Shown: one piece after another, positions 21,082-27,400 of the stretch | How the letters are laid out: each line of letters begins with the position of its first letter | Numbering within the stretch: the first letter of the stretch is position 1 | Virus record (IMG/VR): IMGVR_UViG_3300035070_000219 | Location: 1-27,400 of that record | Direction: 5' to 3' (one strand) | Length of the DNA: 27,400 bases | Source of the DNA: a virus | Program-made: the position numbers and the translations under genes | Notes under the pieces: generated by a model | Database searches by the model: none | The model's input: the letters and a program-made list of their open reading frames with translations, nothing else | Told to the model about the DNA's origin: nothing

Positions 21082-21948
21082 TTATTTAATAAGGGCGTCA
21101 AGTCTAGCTTCGTCTTCACTAGAAAATTCACTTGAGCCGCTATCGACTGAACCACCCATAGCCGTGTACATCTTTGTAAGGGCTTTTTCGTATTTAAGCA
21201 GATATCTCATCCAAATTTTCTCATCGACATAAAAGCTGGGAATAGGTGACTCGAACAAGGCCATCTCTCGGTCGGAGATTGCACCTTTTGTCCGAGCAGT
21301 ATTTGCAAGTGTCGCGTCAACCTTAATTTCTTGCATCATTAGCCGTAAGTTTTCTCTTGGATGCCCGGTAACTTTGTCTTTAGTTCTTGTAACACTACCA
21401 GCACCTGGGCCAGTTGTATATTTAGGATATTTCTTCAAACCAGCTATTGCTTGTTTTACAGTTGCAAGTTTAGACCCAGCGTGTGCAAGTACTTCTGCAT
21501 CTTCAGCAGAGTTCTTAGACGCAGCCGCATTAGCTTTTTGGAGAGCTGTCATTTCTGTGTTGTATCTTTCCAGGGCATTCGCTCGATTGGCATCTTGGAT
21601 TGCACCATACTCATCTGTAGCTGCATTAAAGGCAGCCAAGCCACCTTGTTGAGCACCACCCATCATAGCACCACCCGTGCGTATCATCATTTCATTAAAA
21701 TCAATTTGATCGTTTGGTTGACTAATAGATGAACCACGGGCGTTCCCGGTGCTACTGGTCATTCCTGGAGGGGACAAAGTGGTATTGTTTTGCATGGTAG
21801 GGTTATTGTTTAAAGCACCGCCAGTAACAGATGGCATACCACTAAAGTACTGATTGTCGTCTCCCATAGTGCGTGGATCAGTAAGAGCACCTGGGTTGTT
21901 TGCACCTGGGTTATTATTCCTAAAGTACTTCATAAAATCTAGCATCAT
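21082..21948 (-). CDS. Ejection/internal virion protein candidate
   Basis: A 288-aa protein. I use the ATG at 21948, which overlaps the upstream TGA as ATGA and has GAGG four bases ahead; a longer reading to 21969 exists but has no better signal. The first ~90 residues are Asn/Gly/Pro-rich and probably disordered (NNNPGANNPGALTDP). Residues about 85-150 are Ala/Gly-rich helix ('GGAMMGGAQQGGLAAFNAAT', then 'ALQKANAAASKNSAEDAEVL'). The C-terminus is helical and charged and ends 'SSEFSSEDEARLDALIK'. A glycine-zipper-like Ala/Gly segment plus its place between two other ejection-type genes suggests a part of the DNA-ejection conduit. This is position-based; there is no specific motif. Confidence 0.68.
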   Translation of the reverse strand: MMLDFMKYFRNNNPGANNPGALTDPRTMGDDNQYFSGMPSVTGGALNNNPTMQNNTTLSPPGMTSSTGNARGSSISQPNDQIDFNEMMIRTGGAMMGGAQQGGLAAFNAATDEYGAIQDANRANALERYNTEMTALQKANAAASKNSAEDAEVLAHAGSKLATVKQAIAGLKKYPKYTTGPGAGSVTRTKDKVTGHPRENLRLMMQEIKVDATLANTARTKGAISDREMALFESPIPSFYVDEKIWMRYLLKYEKALTKMYTAMGGSVDSGSSEFSSEDEARLDALIK

Positions 21949-22910
21949 TCGCCTCGAGACCTCCACCAATTCTGGACTTTACCGCCCACTCCAAATCCAG
22001 TCTTTGCTCCACCAAACATCGCAGCATTGACATTTGTTTTATTGGCTGTAACTGATGGTGGCGTGTAACTCGCATTCGACAAAATACCGCTTGAGAAGTC
22101 CTTGTTTGCATTCTGATTGAAATAGAGATCGTCATAGTATCTCTTCTCAGCGTCATTCATTGCATCTTGTGAGTATCCTTGGAGACCTTCACCAGCTCCA
22201 ACTCCGTAGGCCATAGCGTCACCCATCTTACCAAACCCGGTCTTATAGGCGTTTGCTAAACCTAAGTTCGCATTAGCAGCGGCAGTTCGATCTGCGTTTG
22301 CCTGGGCCGTGTATTGGTTCATCAGCTGTTGATTAATCTGAGCTCCAACATCAGCCCGTCTGTCGTTGAAACCTCGGTTGGCAATAGCACCAGCCATCAT
22401 AGCCCGAGTGTTGTTGGTATTGCCGGACATAGCTGCTCCCTGGTCAATACCCGTGAGGGTCTGTTCTTCCAGCTGTCGTCGAGGGTCGCGCATAGCTGCG
22501 TCTACGAGTGCTCCAGAGTTCTCGGTGGCGTACTTCTGAGCATCGGCTAGGGTCGTTCCACCAGCAGCTCTGTTGTACATATCCTGATAGTTACCAGCGT
22601 AACCCTTACCGATATTCATCATAGCGTTGGCATCGTTCATCATACCTGGGGTAAATCCACCCATCGTATTATATGCATTTGTGGCGTAAGGGTTGGCGCC
22701 AGCGTATGTACTACCTGAGTAAGATCCTGCACCTTTAATCTTGTTTAATTCTTCGCTGCCGGATTTATACATATCTTCAATGTATGGTTTTGCCATTGTG
22801 AAAGATTCGCGGTTTAAGCGGTTTGCTTCACTCATAGCAGCCCGGTCATCTTTTGCCGCTTTCCTAGCACCAAGCATTCCTATGCCAGCACCTATAATTT
22901 GACCCCACAT
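21945..22910 (-). CDS. Ejection/internal virion protein candidate, gp14-like layout
   Basis: A 321-aa protein starting 'MWGQIIGAGIGMLGARKAAK', an N-terminal glycine-zipper type helix like those in podovirus internal core proteins (T7 gp14-like layout). It continues with charged helix ('RAAMSEANRLNRESFTMAKP') and then Ala/Gly/Asn-rich, Tyr-rich sequence ('GASYSG'-like, TNAYNTMGGFTPGMMNDANA). Further helices follow ('TLTGIDQGAAMSGNTNNTRA', QLMNQYTAQANADRTAAANA). AAAAGGA lies seven bases before ATG. Proteins of this kind insert into the host envelope and form the channel with the larger partner proteins encoded just downstream. The specific similarity to any one phage cannot be checked here. Confidence 0.72.
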   Translation of the reverse strand: MWGQIIGAGIGMLGARKAAKDDRAAMSEANRLNRESFTMAKPYIEDMYKSGSEELNKIKGAGSYSGSTYAGANPYATNAYNTMGGFTPGMMNDANAMMNIGKGYAGNYQDMYNRAAGGTTLADAQKYATENSGALVDAAMRDPRRQLEEQTLTGIDQGAAMSGNTNNTRAMMAGAIANRGFNDRRADVGAQINQQLMNQYTAQANADRTAAANANLGLANAYKTGFGKMGDAMAYGVGAGEGLQGYSQDAMNDAEKRYYDDLYFNQNANKDFSSGILSNASYTPPSVTANKTNVNAAMFGGAKTGFGVGGKVQNWWRSRGE

Positions 22911-22933
22911 ATAAGGTTCCTTTTCTTAACGTA

Positions 22934-23212
22934 TTAAACTGCGACCCAAGCTGAGCCGTTATAGACAACTAACCCTTCAGCGTTATTACTGAGAGGGTTC
23001 CAGGGAAGTGTGGAAAACCTAACCATACCCCGTTTCGGATAAGCTGGTTCCTGGTCTGTCGTTTGAATTGATCCATCGGATAAACTCCGTATTGAGGCTT
23101 CAATGCCCTGGAGTTCACCCTGGATAAAGGTTTGGATGCTCTCTTCTAATTCTGGGATGTAGCGACGGATGTACTGCTTAATGAGCAGGTCGCTACTTTC
23201 GTTAATTGCCAT
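22934..23212 (-). CDS. Small virion-associated protein, unknown
   Basis: A 92-aa protein. Residues 1-50 are probably helical and acidic ('LLIKQYIRRYIPELEESIQT', then 'FIQGELQGIEASIRSLSDGS'). The C-terminal half is a beta-type motif ending 'AEGLVVYNGSAWVAV'. The [G/Y]LVVYNG.AW.. ending is common in short phage tail or fibre-attachment domains (compare 'MKYYNGSAW' in the fibre at 5364-7598). Coupled two bases after the preceding stop with GGGGAAG upstream. A trimeric tail-needle or fibre-docking component is plausible from the helix-plus-YNGSAW design, but that is inference. Confidence 0.68.
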   Translation of the reverse strand: MAINESSDLLIKQYIRRYIPELEESIQTFIQGELQGIEASIRSLSDGSIQTTDQEPAYPKRGMVRFSTLPWNPLSNNAEGLVVYNGSAWVAV

Positions 23213-23213
23213 G

Positions 23214-24830
23214 TTATCGCTTCCCCATTCCGTAGATCTCTACGTCGAAACCTGAGAACGAGAAGTCCTTGTTGTCCGTGATGTCGACCTTGTAGGACAG
23301 ATACCGACCACTCGTTCGCGTATCGATCTTGTAGCCACTTGAGATATCTAAGGTCTGGGATGCACCAAAGGTTGGCACGTCAGTGGCTAACTGAGCTGCC
23401 CCGAAGGTAAAGACAAAACTCTTATCGGAGTTACCCGTCTCAATCTGAGGGGATATCTTACTAATGGCCTTGTACCCGGTCAGGGGCAGCTGGCTCTCAT
23501 CTAAGTCAATCCCAACACGCTCAAGCTTTATGGCTTTGTTTGCTGTTGTGTCCAGGGGGAACGTCAGAGACCCAGCATCAGCTAGGTCAACACCCCATAG
23601 TTTATTCGAGGCAATCCCATTGGCACTGTCCGTCCGGCCAGCCATCAATAGATGTTGGTCAAACCCAGCTTCCTGGGAATAGTAGGTTCCACCGATGTTC
23701 GCGTAGGTCTGGGATGCGGTTGCATAGGTGTTTACTGAGCTTACGTTAGCTGAGGTTGAACTGTAGACGTTCGGTAGGTCGACAAACGACCAGGTCTTAT
23801 CTCTGTAGTTATACACGGCTGCTCGGTTACACCCAGTTGTATTAGGGAAACCAGAGGGGGTCATATCATCCCCGGACACATAGCAGAAGTAGATCTCCTC
23901 AAGGTCTTCATCATGGGCCACAAAGCATCTGTCAGTCAGGGAGTTATTGAGGGATGAAAAGATGTAATCCTTAACGCGCTGGTCGGCTATTGATGTCCTG
24001 GAGACACCATCATTTATATAGATGTCATTACTATCGAAAACAAAGTGCTTCCGTTCAATCTCGACAACACAGTTCTGATTGATAATACCAGCGTCCGCAA
24101 AGACCTTACGAAAGTTAAAGATAAACTGACCACCTACGAATTCCATCTGCCACACCTGGTCACTCGAGTAGATCATGAGGTTCGACCCCAGGGTAGCTGC
24201 ATCAATGATCGGTGTCGTCATTTGCACCAGGTCATTAAACCCAGCTGACTTAGTTGTATCTGTGGGGTCCCAAGAATCTGGGACAGCATTAGCAGTAGCA
24301 ATATTTGACCACTTAACTCGGTTGGGGAAGTTCGTAGACCCCTCGGTCATGTTACAGGCAACCAAGAAGTCACCATAGCTGCGAAGGGATGCACATCGGT
24401 GCGTCGACGTCCAGTTGGGTAGATCAGCGAAGTTCGTACCCCCGGGGGCTCTGTAGACAGGAACCCGGTCAACTCGGTTAATGTAGGTGACATCGGCAAG
24501 GGAGCTGCTCGTATAGGCCTTGGGGCTCGTAGACCCTGAGATGGAACCAGATCGATCCGTAAGAGATCCCGAGCCATACTCATAGACTGCCCAATCATCC
24601 GATACCACAATCACTGTGTCAAACCCAGTTGATGAGTTGATACCGTGGAGGTGCTGGGGTGAGAAACTAATGCTATCTTTGATCACCCGGAATACTGGGG
24701 AGCGACTAACCCTGCCACTTTGGAAGCGCACATTCTTAGCGCGTGTGAAGGCATTGAAGGGTAGGTTGAACGGGTCAACGTCGGTGATAACCCCAGTGGA
24801 ACCGAGGTCGCGTATGGGCAAATTAGCCAT
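23214..24830 (-). CDS. Tail stabilisation-type structural protein, beta-rich
   Basis: A 538-aa protein beginning 'MANLPIRDLGSTGVITDVDP' followed by FNLPFNAFTRAKNVRFQSG, an N-terminus shared by large tail-hub or stabilisation proteins of podoviruses. The rest is beta-rich with repeated blades that look like a propeller: 'FDTVIVVSDDWAVYEYGSGS', 'YGDFLVACNMTEG', 'SNLMIYSSDQVWQMEFVGG', 'HFVFDSNDIYINDGVSRTS', 'RAAVYNYRDKTWSFVDLPNV'. This recalls the P22 gp10-type packaged-DNA stabilisation family. The last ~100 residues form a beta domain ending 'FSGFDVEIYGMGKR'. AAGGA lies nine bases before ATG. It should close the portal and attach the tail spikes or fibres. Assignment is moderate; gene order near the fibre-type collar gene agrees. 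Confidence 0.62.
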   Translation of the reverse strand: MANLPIRDLGSTGVITDVDPFNLPFNAFTRAKNVRFQSGRVSRSPVFRVIKDSISFSPQHLHGINSSTGFDTVIVVSDDWAVYEYGSGSLTDRSGSISGSTSPKAYTSSSLADVTYINRVDRVPVYRAPGGTNFADLPNWTSTHRCASLRSYGDFLVACNMTEGSTNFPNRVKWSNIATANAVPDSWDPTDTTKSAGFNDLVQMTTPIIDAATLGSNLMIYSSDQVWQMEFVGGQFIFNFRKVFADAGIINQNCVVEIERKHFVFDSNDIYINDGVSRTSIADQRVKDYIFSSLNNSLTDRCFVAHDEDLEEIYFCYVSGDDMTPSGFPNTTGCNRAAVYNYRDKTWSFVDLPNVYSSTSANVSSVNTYATASQTYANIGGTYYSQEAGFDQHLLMAGRTDSANGIASNKLWGVDLADAGSLTFPLDTTANKAIKLERVGIDLDESQLPLTGYKAISKISPQIETGNSDKSFVFTFGAAQLATDVPTFGASQTLDISSGYKIDTRTSGRYLSYKVDITDNKDFSFSGFDVEIYGMGKR

Positions 24831-24842
24831 AGTGAGGGTTCC

Positions 24843-25538
24843 TTATGATTTCATTATGTAACACAGGGTGAAGAACGCTGGTCGATTATCGATAGCCGTA
24901 CCAGATCCCGTGGCTGCGGATGTACCTGAGATAGCATGGGTGTGGGAACTCTCAGATCCTATTGTGTGCGTGTGCGCCCCAGATGACGAGGTAGTCTTAG
25001 AAGCACTGTCGCCCCCAGTGTTCCCATTGTTGTGATTAGTGACATCAAAATTGTTACTGTCAGATCCTGGTGAACCTGAGACATTGAAGGTGTGCGTGTG
25101 TGCTCCATCACTAGAGATCGAGTGGGTGTGACTGCCGCCAGCCCCAGAGGTAAATGAAATAGCGTGGGTGTGTGAGGGTAGGTTTGCCTCGGCTATCGTA
25201 AGGGAGTTCGTGCCACCTGTCGTGTTAACTGCGGTAGTCCCAGCTCCCATGACAAACTTGTCGCGCAAGTCGGGTGTAGAGTTACTCCCGTCACATAAGA
25301 CCCAGCCGGTGGGGATAGCGGATTCAGCTCCAGACCAGATGATGATACCACCAGAGGGTACAATCACGGAGTTCAAGGTTGTGTGGGTAGCTGTGACGGC
25401 TCCTGTTATATTGGGGAAAGTTGCCTTGATGGTACTTTTGATTAAACGGATGTGGTCGTCGGCTGCTGAGAGGGCATCGGTACTTGCTGGGTTAGATGCA
25501 TTAAGATCATCAATATGTGTACCAGTTTCTAAGGCCAT
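24843..25538 (-). CDS. Tail collar-domain fibre with HTH metal-site repeats
   Basis: A 231-aa short fibre protein. N-terminal 'ALSAADDHIRLIKSTIKATF' is a typical attachment helix. The collar domain follows at about 65-105: 'PSGGIIIWSGAESAIPTGWV' then LCDGSNSTPDLRDKFVMGAG, the conserved W..CDG...TPDLRD.F.-GAG signature. The C-terminal part carries five [S/A]HTH motifs (e.g. LPSHTHAI, GSHTHSI, GAHTHTF, GAHTHTI, SSHTHAI), as in iron-binding needle tips of T4 gp37 type, and ends 'NRPAFFTLCYIMKS'. This is the first gene after the control region, so it is the promoter-proximal late gene. AGAAGGA lies nine bases before ATG. It is probably a tail spike or fibre with metal-stacked trimer tip; exact receptor unknown. 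Confidence 0.87.
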   Translation of the reverse strand: MALETGTHIDDLNASNPASTDALSAADDHIRLIKSTIKATFPNITGAVTATHTTLNSVIVPSGGIIIWSGAESAIPTGWVLCDGSNSTPDLRDKFVMGAGTTAVNTTGGTNSLTIAEANLPSHTHAISFTSGAGGSHTHSISSDGAHTHTFNVSGSPGSDSNNFDVTNHNNGNTGGDSASKTTSSSGAHTHTIGSESSHTHAISGTSAATGSGTAIDNRPAFFTLCYIMKS

Positions 25539-25867
25539 AGGGGGTATTCCTTCTAAGTGGACCTCCGTTGAAGAAGGTCAATAATAAAAACAACAACGGA
25601 AAGTCTTTAACGTCTTTTTGAAATCATTAAGTCATTTGTCGGTATGGGGGTCATTTTTGCCTGGCATGGATCCTAAAATCTGCCTGTCATTAGCTAAGTC
25701 ATTGTTTTTATTACATTCGTATGGTCAACAGATAATATATCTATTGTTCATAATGGATGAATTGAGTTCCAGACATTAGCGACATTTGTCTCTCTGAAAT
25801 TTGTTGGAATAAGGGTATTTTTATTGGTTACAAATCGGGACCTAGTAATCGACAAACAATTAACTAC

Positions 25868-25916
25868 ACCTAAGTATCTTAGTTAACCTAAGTTAAACCT
25901 AAGTATCTTAGTTAAC
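25868..25916. repeat. 20-bp direct repeat with internal palindrome
   Basis: Two identical 20-bp copies of ACCTAAGTATCTTAGTTAAC at 25868-25887 and 25897-25916 (period 29). Each holds the palindrome CTAAG-TAT-CTTAG and a GTTAAC. A partial copy, ACCTAAGT, lies between them at 25886-25893. Repeat-plus-palindrome next to TATAAT boxes is a typical layout for a regulator binding site or replication-origin iteron. Confidence 0.8.
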
Positions 25917-25921
25917 TTAGT

Positions 25922-25936
25922 ATTATAAAGATTATA
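25922..25936 (-). promoter_or_regulatory. Candidate late promoter, two TATAAT boxes
   Basis: On the minus strand TATAAT occurs at 25931-25936 and again at 25922-25927. A -35 box 17 bases ahead of the first is poor (CTGAAG). Transcription from either would begin within the 20-bp repeats and read towards the collar gene at 25538. This leaves a leader of roughly 370 bases. It could be a sigma70-like promoter or AT-rich noise. Confidence 0.35.
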
Positions 25937-26182
25937 ACTGCTTATTATTCTCTCTTCAGTCCACTTAATAACTCCAGTTACTCCTAAGTATACCAGAGTA
26001 GACCCTTACATCTATCTACAAGGGTAGACACCTAGGATTTCATTAGTAAAACAAAGGTCTTCACTAAGTTTATCTAATGATATAATAGTGAACTTGGTAG
26101 CACCGGGGGAGCAGTGCAGACCCTCAGTAGACCTATAGATGTCTACATCATCAGGATAACTCTGTCTCACCTCGGTGTTGCT

Positions 26183-26266
26183 CTAGAGTGCCTTAATCAT
26201 AAAGTAGATGCAGACAGCTGCTGCTATCACCAATACCGTGATTAGTCTTCCGTATGTTAGTTTCAT
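26183..26266 (-). CDS. 27-aa single-span membrane peptide
   Basis: A short gene: ATG at 26266, TAG at 26183-26185, encoding 27 residues. The sequence starts 'MKLTYGRL', has a transmembrane stretch 'ITVLVIAAAVCIYFMI' (residues 9-24) and ends KAL. AAGGA lies seven bases upstream, a good ribosome-binding site, and the gene begins 18 bases after the ribonucleotide reductase stop. The basic N-terminus and hydrophobic core suggest an inner-membrane peptide. The role is unknown; early-region placement beside RNR rather than the lysis genes argues against a lysis function. Confidence 0.65.
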   Translation of the reverse strand: MKLTYGRLITVLVIAAAVCIYFMIKAL

Positions 26267-26284
26267 ATGATGGTCCTTCCTTAG

Positions 26285-27400
26285 TTACTCACACGTTCTC
26301 TGGCCAGTAGCTGGGTCAATGAAGCAAGCCTCAGCAGCAGCTGGTGGTGTTGGTGTTTCTTCAGTGTCAGCTGGTGTCTCGGTTAGTATTCCCATGCGTT
26401 TCCCTGATGCTCTGAATGTGGTGATGCCTTTGCATCCGGATCTCCAGGCATCCAAGTATAGGTCTTTGAACTCCTCGAAGGTCACCTCATCCCCTACGTT
26501 ACAGGTCTTCGAGACTGCGCTGTCGACCCAACGACTTGCAGCTATGAGGACGTCCAGGTGCTGCTTAGCGGTAAGCTGGTTAGCAGTCTTACCCTCAATA
26601 CCTTGAGAGTATGCGTAGTCCTTCACAGTCTCAACTCTGTCACCATCGAAGGTTCGCATGGTTCTGTCATAAGACAACATGAAGGGTGGCTCGATGCCGC
26701 TTGAGACATTGTCAGCTGTAAGGCTTATGGTCCCGGTTGGAGCAATGGATGTGAGGTGCGAGTTACGAATACCGAACTCCCACATGTGATCTTGAGTTGC
26801 CTCGGGTAGTCTTTGGATGTACGGGCTCTGCATATAGTCTGAGATCTCGAGAGCTGGGAAGCTGCCCTTCTCTGCTGCGAGCTCAGTGCTTGCGAGATAA
26901 CAGGTGTCTCTCAGCTTCTCTAGGATCTGGTTCGTGAAGGTTAGGAAGGCATCGCTTCCATAGCTCTTGTTTAGCATCTCACCAGCGTTAGCCAGCCCAG
27001 TTATTCCTAGGCCCATACGACGCTTGTTCTTAGCCTCGAGCTCCTGTTCCCTCAGTGGGTAGATCGTGTTGTCTATGACGTTGTCCATAGCTCTCACGAC
27101 GTGGTGTATATCTGTGTCAAACTGGTCCCAGTCGAAGAACGGAGTGCTCACGATGAAACCTGAGTCCATCCGACGTCCAACGTACTTCACCAGGTTAAAA
27201 CTACCGAGCAGACAGGCACCGAAGGGTGGCAGTGGTTGCTCACCGCAGGGGTTGGTTGCAGCTATCCTCTCACAGTAGGCTAGGTTGTTGTTGTCATTGA
27301 TTGTGTCCAAAAACAGAACACCAGGCTCTGCCCAGTCCCAAGTGCTCCTCATGATCACATCCCAGAGTGCCTTGGGGTCGATGGTCTCATAGACCTTGTC
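26285..27400 (-). CDS. nrdJ: Class II (B12-dependent) ribonucleotide reductase, C-terminal part
   Basis: The last 372 codons of a ribonucleotide reductase; the frame continues beyond base 27400 ([15 protein letters not shown] precedes the first in-window methionine-like GTG). It converts ribonucleotides to deoxyribonucleotides for phage DNA synthesis, using adenosylcobalamin as radical source. Visible signatures are '[20 protein letters not shown]' with the N-C-E triad of the thiyl-radical site, '[20 protein letters not shown]', '[20 protein letters not shown]' then [10 protein letters not shown], and '[20 protein letters not shown]'. The C-terminus has the redox-type cysteines in '[13 protein letters not shown]'. 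The class II call rests on the [18 protein letters not shown] block and on the cobalamin-type C-terminal layout; the N-terminus is unseen. It is an early/middle gene in typical phages, so the window spans the early-to-late boundary. Confidence 0.9.
   Translation of the reverse strand, partial: DKVYETIDPKALWDVIMRSTWDWAEPGVLFLDTINDNNNLAYCERIAATNPCGEQPLPPFGACLLGSFNLVKYVGRRMDSGFIVSTPFFDWDQFDTDIHHVVRAMDNVIDNTIYPLREQELEAKNKRRMGLGITGLANAGEMLNKSYGSDAFLTFTNQILEKLRDTCYLASTELAAEKGSFPALEISDYMQSPYIQRLPEATQDHMWEFGIRNSHLTSIAPTGTISLTADNVSSGIEPPFMLSYDRTMRTFDGDRVETVKDYAYSQGIEGKTANQLTAKQHLDVLIAASRWVDSAVSKTCNVGDEVTFEEFKDLYLDAWRSGCKGITTFRASGKRMGILTETPADTEETPTPPAAAEACFIDPATGQRTCE

Larger units (their letters stand above)
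25539..26182 (-). other. AT-rich intergenic control region, no protein gene
   Basis: This 644-base stretch contains no supported CDS; the best reading is a 14-codon peptide near 25785 with a poor ribosome-binding site. Visible elements are a 20-bp direct repeat (25868-25887, 25897-25916), two TATAAT boxes, and a 7-bp inverted repeat TTCACTA/TAGTGAA (26060-26066, 26086-26092). There is also a 7-bp inverted repeat TCCGTTG/CAACGGA around a 23-base loop (25564-25600) before the collar gene, and short GTAGACC-like repeats at about 25998-26133. A GCACTG/CGGTGC hairpin is near 26101-26118. It separates the nucleotide-metabolism genes from the late block and is the obvious place for the late promoter, an operator and perhaps an origin. 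Which of these is real cannot be decided by eye. Confidence 0.6.

Noticed and set aside
25743-25787. 14-codon minus-strand peptide in the intergenic region
   Set aside because: Poor ribosome-binding site, no distinctive composition; too little to support a gene.
26081-26086. Plus-strand TATAAT as a promoter
   Set aside because: No plus-strand gene follows; the -35 match (TTCACT) has a 15-base spacer. Kept only as part of the inverted-repeat cluster.
1-27400. tRNA genes, CRISPR arrays, insertion sequences, integrase
   Set aside because: Looked for by eye on both strands; none of their hallmarks (CCA-ended cloverleaf, spaced identical repeats, transposase or tyrosine-recombinase motifs) was found. 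Structure-based tRNA scanning was not possible here.

Overview
The window is the late (virion, packaging and lysis) half of a lytic tailed-phage genome, with the start of its nucleotide-metabolism region at the right edge. Every supported gene lies on the minus strand, so transcription runs from base 27400 towards base 1. The portal, SU10-type capsid and adaptor proteins, the stabilisation-type tail protein, very large ejection-type proteins and absence of a tape-measure or sheath gene point to a short-tailed (podovirus-like) phage of a Gram-negative host. The class II ribonucleotide reductase, GTA-type 3-TM holin and several small genes are typical, from memory, of marine phages of Alphaproteobacteria. 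The GC content, judged by eye to be in the mid-40s percent, argues against a low-GC SAR11 host. Genus-level placement cannot be settled from the sequence alone.

Layout in transcription order. (1) 27400-26183: 3' end of a B12-dependent ribonucleotide reductase, then a 27-aa membrane peptide. (2) 26182-25539: the only long non-coding stretch, AT-rich, with two TATAAT boxes next to a 20-bp direct repeat; it is the likely control region for the late genes. (3) 25538-15592: tail-collar fibre with five HTH metal-site motifs, stabilisation-type tail protein, a small virion protein, two ejection-type proteins and an 1820-aa virion protein carrying an HExxH metallopeptidase motif and a C-terminal membrane segment. 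(4) 15599-10114: small and large terminase, portal, an 18-aa basic peptide, a 95-aa protein and an acidic scaffold. (5) 10082-8678: the major capsid protein gene, split into three exons by two short group I introns and apparently starting at ATC. (6) 8558-4383: a 105-aa protein, head-tail adaptor, S74-chaperone tail fibre and a Gly-rich/Cys-rich fibre-tip candidate. (7) 4383-1: small Cys-rich and tail-associated proteins, an XhlA-like coil-plus-TM protein, two exported proteins, small membrane or Cys proteins, 3-TM holin and T4-type lysozyme (cut by the window edge).

The main discovery is the capsid gene. Read continuously it looks broken, but removing 9661-9916 and 9244-9507 joins three exons into one 294-codon frame with an SU10-like capsid sequence. 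Both removed segments have group I intron features: U.G at the 5' splice site in P1, terminal G, and pairable P3, P4, P6, P7, P8 and P9 elements. Neither contains a homing endonuclease. Genes are packed with stop/start overlaps (ATGA, TAATG, TTGA), and several essential genes use non-ATG starts (GTG for small terminase, TTG for scaffold, ATC for capsid), which suggests strong reliance on translational coupling.
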